Assembly (NCBI RefSeq): GCF_000427965.1
Contig: NZ_ATZA01000001.1
Span: forward strand, 186,001 to 250,000
Direction of reading: 5' to 3'
DNA from: Olivibacter sitiensis DSM 17696
GTDB taxonomy: Bacteria; Bacteroidota; Bacteroidia; Sphingobacteriales; Sphingobacteriaceae
Length of the DNA stretch: 64,000 nucleotides
Below the pieces are notes generated by a model. That model made no database searches, had not been told where the DNA came from, and was given only the letters and a program-made list of their open reading frames with translations. Both the position numbers and the translations under genes were made by a program. Below are positions 50,443 to 58,674 of this stretch, in pieces. Within the stretch, counting starts at the first letter, position 1. The number at the start of each line of letters is the position of its first letter.

Positions 50443-51025
50443 TGTCTTTCCTTTCCATGCAAATCTTCAGATTGCGCTTGCCATTTTGAATGTGACTTTT
50501 TACCTTTAAAATATCATAGCCTGTTATGTCTGCAATTTCCTTGTAGCATCTCTGCTCCAGATAAAACAAGCGTACACAGGTTTCTTGTTCTTGCCTCAGT
50601 TCGCTGAGGCAGCTTTCCATCAAGGTCAATCGAGCCTCTTGTTCTTCAGACTCACTTCTGTCGTCAGATATAGGAAAGTCAAGCCCGTCTTCTTGAGTAT
50701 ATATTTCTTCCTCGATAGAAAGCATGAGGTTTTTGCTCTCCTTGCGTAGCTGCATTAAGCAGGTATTTCTGGCTAGTGTATGCAGCCAACTTTTGAAATG
50801 GCTCACTTCATGCACACGCAACTTCGTAATCAGTTCCTCAAAGACCTGCATCACGGCATCCTGGCTTTTTGCCTCATCCTGCAGGTATTTATAACAAACA
50901 CCATATACCAGTACCATGTACGGCTCGTATAGCGCACCCAATATTTCCAAATCCCCTGTAGAGCGGTATTGCCTTAGCAATTCGCCTTCGGATGCTTTAG
51001 TCGGTATTTTTCTGTTATAGCGCAA
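50435..51025 (-). CDS. ECF-type RNA polymerase sigma factor
   Basis: A 196-residue sigma-70 family protein with region 2 (LGALYEPYMVLVYGVCYKYL, AKSQDAVMQVFEEL, SHFKSWLHTLARNTCLMQLR) and region 4 (LRQEQETCVRLFYLEQRCYK, EIADITGYDILKVKSHIQNG). An acidic linker (EEEIYTQEDGLDFPISDDRS) joins them. It is followed by the anti-sigma-like gene with an 8-base overlap. Targets are unknown. A short palindrome (CCTGCC and GGCAGG) lies just upstream of the gene near 51050. Confidence 0.88.
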   Translation of the reverse strand: MRYNRKIPTKASEGELLRQYRSTGDLEILGALYEPYMVLVYGVCYKYLQDEAKSQDAVMQVFEELITKLRVHEVSHFKSWLHTLARNTCLMQLRKESKNLMLSIEEEIYTQEDGLDFPISDDRSESEEQEARLTLMESCLSELRQEQETCVRLFYLEQRCYKEIADITGYDILKVKSHIQNGKRNLKICMERKDND

Positions 51026-51216
51026 AAGAAGTTAAAAATCAAAAGCCTGCCTGCCGTAGGCAGGGTGAAAATTAAAAAAAGAAACCAGAGACTAAAGCTG
51101 CCTAGAGACTTATCCCGTACAGACGCCATGAATGGTGTCTCCCAATAAACCAAATATATGATGAATAATGGCGTTCTATTCCATAAAAAAAAGAAATAAT
51201 CGTAATTTCGTGCCAA

Positions 51217-51699
51217 ATGGAAAACATTACATTCCAAGATCTTGATGGTGATATCAAGCTCTTGGTTTATTTTATGGCGATCTTGATAATGGCTGTTTAC
51301 GTGGCATATGTTGTCAGCGTACGCAGCACGATTAAGCTGATTGCCCCCGAAAATCGCTTTATACAGCCCAACCATGCTTTCTTGTTGTTATTGCCTATTT
51401 TTAATGTCTATTGGCAATTCGTTGTGGCCAACCGGCTTTCCGACTCATTGACAAATGAGTTTTATGACCGGAAAATTGCCGAAGAGGAGAATCCGGGCCG
51501 TTCAACGGGGCGCGTATTTGCCGTGCTAAGCCTATTAGTGAGTCTGCCTATCCCAAGTGTCAGCATGGTGTTTGCGCTGGCTTATATGACTTATTTTGTC
51601 CTCTATTGGACTAAGGTGATTCACTTTAAGCATGTCTTGGCAGAGCATGACCGCTACTTGGAAAGCAAAGGGAAAGGTAAACCTTCTGGCGAAATGTAA
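51217..51699 (+). CDS. Hypothetical three-helix membrane protein (DUF4328-like)
   Basis: A 160-residue protein with about three or four hydrophobic segments (residues 14-33, 51-67, 98-113, 117-130). The central FLLLLPIFNVYWQFVVANRL resembles the DUF4328 pattern, in which a PIxNxxWxF string is typical. No function is known. It ends 5 bases before the Nif3-like gene and is probably co-transcribed with it. Confidence 0.6.
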   Translation: MENITFQDLDGDIKLLVYFMAILIMAVYVAYVVSVRSTIKLIAPENRFIQPNHAFLLLLPIFNVYWQFVVANRLSDSLTNEFYDRKIAEEENPGRSTGRVFAVLSLLVSLPIPSVSMVFALAYMTYFVLYWTKVIHFKHVLAEHDRYLESKGKGKPSGEM

Positions 51700-51704
51700 A
51701 TTAT

Positions 51705-52802
51705 ATGAGATTAATTGAATTGACAAGCTTTCTAGAGGGAATAGCACCGCTTGGCTATCAGGAAAGCTATGATAATGCTGGCCTTATTGTGGGCGACCCA
51801 AATAGGGAGATTACACAGGCGATCGTATCGCTCGACTGTACCGAGGAGGTGATAGAGGAGGCAATTGCCCATGGTGCAAACCTGGTCGTTTCCCATCATC
51901 CTATCGTATTCAAGGGCTTAAAGAAATTCAGCGGTAGCACGTATGTGGAACGGGTGGTTATGAAAGCCATAAAGCATGATATTGCGTTATATGCCATTCA
52001 TACCAATCTGGACAACGTGCTAGGCGGTGTGAATGGCAAAATTGCCGAAAAGTTAGGGCTTGAAGGCGTTTCTTTGTTGGCTCCAAAGGAAGGAATATAT
52101 CACAAATTGGCCGTGTTTGTGCCGCATAGCCACGCCGATATACTTAGAAATGCCCTCTTTGCTGCCGGCGCAGGTGAAATAGGGAAGTACAGTGAGTGTA
52201 GCTACAACTTGGATGGCTATGGTACATATAAACCGTCGGAGGGCGCTCAGCCCTATTTGGGAGATATAGGTTTATTGCATAAGGAGCCAGAGCTCAAAAT
52301 TGAGGTGATCTATCCCACCTATAAAGAAAGGGCCGTCTTGATAGCGATGTATGAATATCATCCTTATGAGGAAATAGCTTATGATATATTTCGCTTGGAG
52401 AACAGAAGCGACGACGTGGGGTCTGGTGTTGTCGGCAATCTACCCATGTCAATGGGAGAACAGCGTTTTCTTGCTTTCTTGAAAGAACGCATGAACGCAT
52501 CGGTCATTAGGCATACGGCATTTAGGAATAAACCGGTGCAGCGCGTGGCGGTGTGTGGAGGAGCTGGCGGATTCCTGCTACAGCATGCCATTCGGTCAGG
52601 AGCCGATGCGTTTGTCACGGCAGACTATAAGTACCACGAGTTTTTTGATGCCGAGGGCAAGACCCTCATTGCCGACATTGGACATTTTGAGAGTGAGCAA
52701 TTTACACAGGAATTATTGTTGGAAATAATTCAAAAAAAATTTCCTAACTTTGCAGTCCGTTTAACCGGAGTAAATACAAACCCCATAAAGTATTATGTCT
52801 AA
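51705..52802 (+). CDS. Nif3-like dinuclear metal centre protein
   Basis: A 365-residue protein of the Nif3/YbgI (DUF34) family. Metal-ligand strings are VVSHHPIVFKGLKKF, IALYAIHTNLDNVLGGVNG and the C-terminal IADIGHFESEQF. Between the two halves lies a CutA-like insert (about residues 130-235, KLAVFVPHSHADILRNALFA to YEYHPYEEIAYDIF). The family forms toroidal hexamers with two metals per subunit; the activity is debated. Its last codons overlap the start of the zinc-ribbon gene by 8 bases, a typical pairing in Bacteroidota. Confidence 0.92.
   Translation: MRLIELTSFLEGIAPLGYQESYDNAGLIVGDPNREITQAIVSLDCTEEVIEEAIAHGANLVVSHHPIVFKGLKKFSGSTYVERVVMKAIKHDIALYAIHTNLDNVLGGVNGKIAEKLGLEGVSLLAPKEGIYHKLAVFVPHSHADILRNALFAAGAGEIGKYSECSYNLDGYGTYKPSEGAQPYLGDIGLLHKEPELKIEVIYPTYKERAVLIAMYEYHPYEEIAYDIFRLENRSDDVGSGVVGNLPMSMGEQRFLAFLKERMNASVIRHTAFRNKPVQRVAVCGGAGGFLLQHAIRSGADAFVTADYKYHEFFDAEGKTLIADIGHFESEQFTQELLLEIIQKKFPNFAVRLTGVNTNPIKYYV
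52745..52752 (+). promoter_or_regulatory. Internal promoter box for the zinc-ribbon gene
   Basis: TAACTTTG within the last codons of the Nif3-like gene, 42 bases before the next ATG. It would allow separate expression of the zinc-ribbon gene. Confidence 0.45.
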
Positions 52803-53553
52803 TATTGAACAGACTGTAGAACAGAAGTTGCAAGCACTTTGGGACTTGCAAACGATTCATACGCAAATAGATAAAATTCGCCAGATAAGAGGTGAACTTC
52901 CCATTGAGGTGGCCGATCTGGAAGATGAAGTGGCTGGCCTGGAAACCAGGATTGAGAAAATTCGCGGTGAGTTGGACGATCTGGAAGACTCCATCGTGAC
53001 TCGCAAGAACATGATTTCTGATGCACAAGCGGGCATCAAGAAATACGAGGCTCAGTTGAACGATGTGAAAAACAATCGGGAATATGAAGCTATCACGAAA
53101 GAAATTGAGATCCAAGGATTGGATATTCAAGTAAGCGAGAAAAAAATCCGTGAGTTTGAATACGAAATAAGGAACAAAACGGAGAATTACGAGAAAACAC
53201 AGGCCGAGCTTGAAGAACGCAAAAAGGATTTGGCTGTAAAGCAAGAGGAACTGGACACCATCACTGGCGAAACCCAAAAGGACGAAGATGTATTGGTAGA
53301 GAAAGCCAAGGAAGCGGAAAGCCATATTGAAGATCGCTTGTTGACGGCCTATACCAGGCTGCGTGGCAATGCCAAGAATGGATTGGCTGTCGTGACCATC
53401 GATCGCGATTCCTGTTCCGGTTGCCACAATCAGATACCTCCCCAGCGTCAATTGGATATCCGTCAAAGAAAAAAGATCATCGTTTGCGAACATTGCGGAC
53501 GTATATTGGTCGATGAGGCTTTTGCCCATGCTGAAGAGCATGTACATGCCTAG
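52795..53553 (+). CDS. Coiled-coil protein with C4 zinc ribbon
   Basis: A 252-residue protein: a long coiled-coil hairpin (about residues 1-195, rich in E, K and L), followed by a zinc ribbon with CSGCHNQIPPQRQLDI and CEHCGRILV (four cysteines). This is the CT398/zf-RING_7-type layout, conserved in many bacteria and often next to nif3-like genes, with a proposed role in linking secretion or transcription factors that is not settled. It overlaps the Nif3-like gene and ends 29 bases before a terminator. Confidence 0.88.
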   Translation: MSNIEQTVEQKLQALWDLQTIHTQIDKIRQIRGELPIEVADLEDEVAGLETRIEKIRGELDDLEDSIVTRKNMISDAQAGIKKYEAQLNDVKNNREYEAITKEIEIQGLDIQVSEKKIREFEYEIRNKTENYEKTQAELEERKKDLAVKQEELDTITGETQKDEDVLVEKAKEAESHIEDRLLTAYTRLRGNAKNGLAVVTIDRDSCSGCHNQIPPQRQLDIRQRKKIIVCEHCGRILVDEAFAHAEEHVHA

Positions 53554-53581
53554 TTAAATTGCAATTTTATAAAAAGAGAAG

Positions 53582-53613
53582 AGAGCTTGGAAAACAATCC
53601 AGGCTCTTTTTTG
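53582..53613 (+). terminator. Terminator after the zinc-ribbon gene
   Basis: The hairpin AGAGCTTGGA (53582-53591) with TCCAGGCTCT (53598-53607) is followed by six T. It overlaps the first codons of the longer reading of the next frame, supporting the later start there. Confidence 0.75.
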
Positions 53614-53625
53614 TCTTGGTCATCT

Positions 53626-55113
53626 ATGAGAAGTAGTTGTTTATGGATGCCTTTGGCATTGGGTGTGTGGCTCATGGCGTTTTCGATGGCTCAAGCCAAG
53701 TTCACTTTCAATACCAACTGTCAACAGGCCTATCAAGATATCATGTCTTTAAGGCTAAACGCCGCAAAGGAACGTCTGGAGCAAGAAAAAAGAACGCTGC
53801 CCGAAAACGATTTTATACCTCTCCTAGAGAATTATTATGACTATATTTACCTGCTCTGCACGGATGACAAACCCCTTTTTGAAAGAGCGAAGAAGAGCAA
53901 GGGTGAGCGCTTAAATAGGTTGGCGGCTGGCGACAAGGATTCTCCCTATTACCTGTGGGCACAGGCGGAGGTCAATCTCCAATGGGCATTGCTCCGTGGC
54001 AGGTATGGAGAATACCTGAACTCAGCACTGGAAATAAAGCGTACCAATGCCCTTTTAAAAGAAAGTATAGACCAATATCCGGACTTCTTGCCATCGCAAA
54101 AGGCTTATGGCATGGTGCAGGCAGTCTTGGGAGCATTGCCTTCAGGAGCTCAGAAGGCTTTAGGTACGCTAGGCGTGCGGGGAAACGCCACCAAAGGCAA
54201 AGAAATGCTGGAAAATGCCGTGAAAGGGCTGTCAGGATCGGTTTTTTATGACGAGACGGTCTTTTATCTTGCCCAAGTGTATATGAACATTACCAATGAG
54301 CAGCACGGATATGAACGCATTGAATCGCTTTGTAAGCAGATAGATTCCCAGAGTTTGCTTAAAACCTATATATTGGCACAGTATGCTACTAAGTCCGGCC
54401 ACGGTGCAAGAGCTATCAGTATTCTCCAGTCCAAACCAAGTGGCAGGGCCTACATCGCATATCCCTATCTCACCTATCTTTTTGCCATCGCCAAGATGAA
54501 TCGCTTGGATAGCGAAGCGAAAAAAATCTTTCTACAATTTATCAATGAGAACAAGCAGCGCTCCTTTACGAAAGATGCCTATCTTCGTTTGGCTTGGATA
54601 AGCGTGATAGAAGGCGATAAGGCCGCCTATGAAAAGTATACCCAGTTGGTGAAGACCAAGGGTTACTCATTTGAGGAGCGGGATAAGCAAGCACTAAACG
54701 AGATTGCTGATGCTGCCCCGAATGCCGACTTGCTGAAGGCTCGCTTGCTTTATGATGGGGGAGACTTACAGGGAGCGAAGAATTGCCTGCTGCGATTGGA
54801 TCCGAACAAGATGCCCTTGCAGAGGGATAAGATTGAGTTTTGCTATCGCTATGGGCGCATATTCCAGGATGCTGGTAGCATGGCAAATGCATTGAAGTTT
54901 TATAAATCAGCCATAGACTTGGGAAGCGATTCGCCTTACTATTATGCGGCAAATGCGGCCTTGCTTTCTGGAAACATTTACGAGCAGCAGAAAAATTACG
55001 AACAGGCCATTTTGTTTTACCAGAAGGCTATAGACATGAAAAATCATCCATACGAAAGTAGTATAGAGCATAAGGCAAAAGAGGGCATTAGTCGTTTGAA
55101 AGGTATAAAGTAA
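53626..55113 (+). CDS. Secreted tetratricopeptide-repeat protein
   Basis: With the start at 53626 the product has 495 residues and a signal peptide (MRSSCLWMPLALGVWLMAFS, then MAQA). The rest is all-helical with several TPR-like pairs, clearest near the C-terminus (GRIFQDAGSMANALKFYKSA and GNIYEQQKNYEQAILFYQKA). The N-terminal two thirds lack clear TPR consensus but keep the helical rhythm. It likely forms a protein-binding scaffold in the periplasm. The start at 53587 is rejected because it lies in the terminator hairpin. It is followed after 10 bases by pepT. Confidence 0.75.
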   Translation: MRSSCLWMPLALGVWLMAFSMAQAKFTFNTNCQQAYQDIMSLRLNAAKERLEQEKRTLPENDFIPLLENYYDYIYLLCTDDKPLFERAKKSKGERLNRLAAGDKDSPYYLWAQAEVNLQWALLRGRYGEYLNSALEIKRTNALLKESIDQYPDFLPSQKAYGMVQAVLGALPSGAQKALGTLGVRGNATKGKEMLENAVKGLSGSVFYDETVFYLAQVYMNITNEQHGYERIESLCKQIDSQSLLKTYILAQYATKSGHGARAISILQSKPSGRAYIAYPYLTYLFAIAKMNRLDSEAKKIFLQFINENKQRSFTKDAYLRLAWISVIEGDKAAYEKYTQLVKTKGYSFEERDKQALNEIADAAPNADLLKARLLYDGGDLQGAKNCLLRLDPNKMPLQRDKIEFCYRYGRIFQDAGSMANALKFYKSAIDLGSDSPYYYAANAALLSGNIYEQQKNYEQAILFYQKAIDMKNHPYESSIEHKAKEGISRLKGIK

Positions 55114-55123
55114 AAATTTAGAT

Positions 55124-56371
55124 ATGAAGATAAAGCTTGAAGAACATAGTGTAACTGAACGTTTTTTGCGCTATGTGAAAATAGATACGCAAAGCGATCC
55201 CTATTCGGAGACCTCTCCTTCTACGGAGAAGCAAAAGGATCTGGGAAAGGTCTTGGTAAAGGAGCTGCAACAGCTGGGAGTCGAAGATGCCGGGCTGGAC
55301 GAGTATGGTTATGTCTATGCGACCCTGGAAGCCAACACGGACAGGGATGGTGTACCGGTTATTTGTTTCTGTGCCCACATGGACACGTCGCCCGATTGCA
55401 GTGGAACAGGGGTGAGGCCGATCGTTCATAAGAATTATCAGGGCGAAGACCTGGTATTGCCGAACGACACTTCTATCGTCATTCGCGAAAGCGAGCACCC
55501 CGATCTGTCCAAACAGCACGGCAATGATATCATTACGGCGAGTGGCGCCACGCTGCTGGGTGCGGACAATAAGGCGGGTGTGGCCGCCATAATGGATGCC
55601 GTTGCGCTTCTGGTAGCGCACCCCGAGATCAAGCATGGAAAAATCAGGATTTTGTTTACTCCCGACGAAGAGATAGGGCGGGGCGTAGATCACGTGGATC
55701 TGGAAAAGCTGGGGGCAGACTTTGGCTATACCATAGATGGCGAAACGTTGGGCTCTATAGAGGACGAGACCTTTTCTGCCGATGGTGTGGTGGTAACCAT
55801 AGAAGGGGTGAGCGTGCACCCGGGCTTTGCCAAGGGACGCATGCAAAGTGCCATCAAGATCGCCTCAGAGGTTATCTCCGCGCTGCCGAAGGATAGGCTT
55901 TCGCCCGAAAGTACCAGCGGTAGGGATGGATTTATACATCCAGTGGCCGTGAGGGGCTCCGTAGAGCAGGCTACGCTCGAATTTATCATTCGTGATTTCA
56001 ACAGCGAATTTCTGAAACACTATGAAACCGAATTGGAGCGATTGGTGAAAGAAGTTATATCTCGATACCCAAGGGCTACCTATCGTTTTGAAGTAATAGA
56101 GCAATACCGAAACATGAAGGAGGTGCTCAATAAATACCCCAAGGTGATGGATATAGGCATCGCGGCCATCAAGGAGGCAGGGCTGGAGCCGATTGTAAGG
56201 AGTATTCGTGGCGGCACGGATGGCTCCAGGCTATCCTTCATGGGGCTACCTTGTCCCAATGTTTTTGCTGGCGAGCATGCCTTTCATGGCAAGCAGGAAT
56301 GGGTATCTGTACAGGATATGCAAAAAGCTGTCCAGACCATCATCCATATAGCTTCCCTTTGGGAGAAATAG
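55124..56371 (+). CDS. pepT: Peptidase T (tripeptide aminopeptidase)
   Basis: A 415-residue M20 family metallopeptidase. Metal-ligand strings are VICFCAHMDTSPDCSG (His and Asp), GATLLGADNKAGVAAIMDAV, FTPDEEIGRGVDHVDL (catalytic Glu pair) and IRGGTDGSRLSFMGLPCPNV near the end. It removes the N-terminal residue of tripeptides in the cytoplasm. Its last three codons lie within a palindrome shared with the convergent prolyl oligopeptidase gene. Confidence 0.95.
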   Translation: MKIKLEEHSVTERFLRYVKIDTQSDPYSETSPSTEKQKDLGKVLVKELQQLGVEDAGLDEYGYVYATLEANTDRDGVPVICFCAHMDTSPDCSGTGVRPIVHKNYQGEDLVLPNDTSIVIRESEHPDLSKQHGNDIITASGATLLGADNKAGVAAIMDAVALLVAHPEIKHGKIRILFTPDEEIGRGVDHVDLEKLGADFGYTIDGETLGSIEDETFSADGVVVTIEGVSVHPGFAKGRMQSAIKIASEVISALPKDRLSPESTSGRDGFIHPVAVRGSVEQATLEFIIRDFNSEFLKHYETELERLVKEVISRYPRATYRFEVIEQYRNMKEVLNKYPKVMDIGIAAIKEAGLEPIVRSIRGGTDGSRLSFMGLPCPNVFAGEHAFHGKQEWVSVQDMQKAVQTIIHIASLWEK

Positions 56372-56389
56372 GCCATGGCCTATTTCTCC
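56362..56389. terminator. Perfect 28-base palindrome shared by two gene ends
   Basis: GGAGAAATAGGCCA and its exact complement with no loop. The left half encodes GAG-AAA-TAG of pepT; the right half, on the other strand, encodes GAG-AAA-TAG of the prolyl oligopeptidase. It may act as a transcription terminator or attenuating hairpin for both, although there is no U-tract. Confidence 0.75.
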
Positions 56390-58527
56390 TTATAAGAGAG
56401 CCCCATGTTCTGGAACAGAAAGGCAAACTTGTCTGCCGCCTCTTGAATAATCATGGAGGTGGGCTTGCCGGCGCCATGGCCGGCCTTGGTTTCTATCCGT
56501 ATGAGCACGGGATTGGTACCATTGTGGTATTCCTGCAATCTAGCGGCAAACTTAAAGGAATGTGCCGGCACTACGCGATCGTCATGGTCTGCAGTGGTAA
56601 TCAGGGTAGCCGGATAGGACGTTTCCTTCTTCAGCGCATGGTAAGGTGAGTAATGGTAAAGGTACTCGAACATCTCCTTGCTATCGTCTGCCGTGCCGTA
56701 ATCAAAGGCCCAGCCTGCACCTGCCGTAAATTTATGGTAGCGCAACATGTCCAAAACACCCACCGCAGGAAAAGCGACCCTGAATAGTTCTGGTCGTTGT
56801 GTCATAGCGGCGCCTACCAGCAGACCGCCATTGGATCCGCCCGAAATGGCTAAATGGCTCGAAGAGGTGTATTTTTCCTTTATCAGGTACTCAGCCGCGG
56901 CGATGAAATCGTCAAATACGTTTTGCTTCTTCGTTTTGGTGCCTGCTAGGTGCCATTTTTCGCCATACTCGCCACCTCCACGGAGGTTAGGCACGGCATA
57001 TATGCCACCTTGTTCCAGAAAAAGTACATTGGCAATGCTGAACGATGGTGTCAGGCTGATGTTGAACCCACCGTATCCATACAATATGGTCGGATTCTGC
57101 CCATCAAGTTTCAGGCCTTTCTTATACGTGATGATCATGGGAACCTTAGTGCCGTCTTTGGAAGAGTAGAAGACCTGTTTGGATTCATACTGCTCGGAAT
57201 CAAAATCTACCGCTGGTTTTTTGTACAATTCGGATTGGCCAGAAGCAATATCATATTTGAAAATACTGGTCGGATAGGTATAGGAAGTGAAGGAATAGTA
57301 TAGCTCCTTTTCGTTCCTCTTGGCACCAAAACCTCCGGCAGAGCCTATGCCCGGCAGCTCGATGACGCGTTCTTCCCTGCCGGAATAGTCAAATTGCTTG
57401 ACCAAGGAGGTGGCATCTTTCAGGTAATTGGCAAAAAGCTTGCCTCCTCCGGTGTTGACCTCCAATACCTGATCGGTTTCCGGTATGACGTCTTTCCAGT
57501 GTTCCGGGGTAGGATTGGACAAAGGAGCTTTTACCAACCGGTAATTTGGCGCATCCAGATTGGTATAGATCAAAAGGTGATCGCCATCTGTATCGATAAT
57601 ATAGTGGCTTTTTTCATCGTTGGCTACGACCTTTACGATAGGACTATTGGCAGACTTTAAGTCCTGCACGTATAGTTCATTGCCACTGGTGGTGTTGGCC
57701 GCAGTAATGACCAAGAAACGCTCGTCTTCCGTGAGGTAGGCGCCGATATACCTTCTAGGAGTCTCCGTACCGCCAAAGATCATTTGGTCGTCCTGTTGCT
57801 TGGTACCCAATTTATGGAAATACAGTTTGTGGTGCTGGGTCAATCCCGATAGCGCACTCCCTTCTTTGGGTTTGTCATAGCTGCTGTAATAAAAGCCCTC
57901 GTTGCCCTTCCATGCCAATCCGGTAAACTTGAGGTCGATCAGCGTATCGCCCACGACCTCCTTGTTATCCGTTTTCAGCACGATGGCCTTGCGCCAGTCA
58001 CTTCCCCCTTCCGATATCTGATAGGCGACGAGGCTGCCATCTTTTGTAAATTCAACGCCTGCCAATGACGTGGTGCCGTCATCCGAAAATTTATTGGGAT
58101 CTATAAAGACCTCGCTCTTGTCGGTTTCTTTTTCCCTGTAAAGCACGGATTGGTTCTGCAGGCCATCATTTTTGTAGAAATAGGTGTAACCTCCCTCCTT
58201 GAAAGGCGCGGAAAACTTTTCGTAGTTCCATAACTTCTCCAGGCGCTCATACATGGCCTTCCGATACGGAATTTGCGAAAGGTAGGCCTGGGTGATGTCG
58301 TTTTCTTCCTTTACCCATTCCTTGGTGTCGGCGGCCGTATCGTTTTCCAGCCACCTATAGGGATCTGGCACTTCCGTACCAAAATAGGTGTCTTTTAAAT
58401 CTCCTTTTTTTGTTGCAGGGTATGGCATTACCTTGATGTCTTGCAAGGCATTGATCTCGTTTTTATTTCCGCCGCATGCGGCTAATCCGATGGACATAAG
58501 CAAAAAATATATCTTGTTCTTGTGCAT
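56380..58527 (-). CDS. Prolyl oligopeptidase (S9A), lipoprotein
   Basis: A 715-residue enzyme with a lipobox signal (IYFLLMSIGLAAC, Cys18), a seven-bladed propeller (about residues 100-450) and an alpha/beta-hydrolase domain. The catalytic serine lies in AISGGSNGGLLVGA, the aspartate in TADHDDRVVPAHSF and the histidine in ETKAGHGAGKPTS. The N-terminal YPATKKGDLKDTYFGTEVPD and DPYRWLE are typical of S9A. It cleaves after proline in short peptides, here in the periplasm. It is convergent with pepT; the stop codons are 8 bases apart. Confidence 0.94.
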   Translation of the reverse strand: MHKNKIYFLLMSIGLAACGGNKNEINALQDIKVMPYPATKKGDLKDTYFGTEVPDPYRWLENDTAADTKEWVKEENDITQAYLSQIPYRKAMYERLEKLWNYEKFSAPFKEGGYTYFYKNDGLQNQSVLYREKETDKSEVFIDPNKFSDDGTTSLAGVEFTKDGSLVAYQISEGGSDWRKAIVLKTDNKEVVGDTLIDLKFTGLAWKGNEGFYYSSYDKPKEGSALSGLTQHHKLYFHKLGTKQQDDQMIFGGTETPRRYIGAYLTEDERFLVITAANTTSGNELYVQDLKSANSPIVKVVANDEKSHYIIDTDGDHLLIYTNLDAPNYRLVKAPLSNPTPEHWKDVIPETDQVLEVNTGGGKLFANYLKDATSLVKQFDYSGREERVIELPGIGSAGGFGAKRNEKELYYSFTSYTYPTSIFKYDIASGQSELYKKPAVDFDSEQYESKQVFYSSKDGTKVPMIITYKKGLKLDGQNPTILYGYGGFNISLTPSFSIANVLFLEQGGIYAVPNLRGGGEYGEKWHLAGTKTKKQNVFDDFIAAAEYLIKEKYTSSSHLAISGGSNGGLLVGAAMTQRPELFRVAFPAVGVLDMLRYHKFTAGAGWAFDYGTADDSKEMFEYLYHYSPYHALKKETSYPATLITTADHDDRVVPAHSFKFAARLQEYHNGTNPVLIRIETKAGHGAGKPTSMIIQEAADKFAFLFQNMGLSYKEK

Positions 58528-58674
58528 AATGTAGACTGTTTTTATCGCACCATTTTTACATGGCCTAAATTAGTGTTTTTGTGATTATTTGCTGTTCACT
58601 TTTGCTGAAATTGTTTATCATGCCATTTTTGTCTAAGTTTGGAGGGTGATAATTGACTGTTTTCTTAATTAAGT

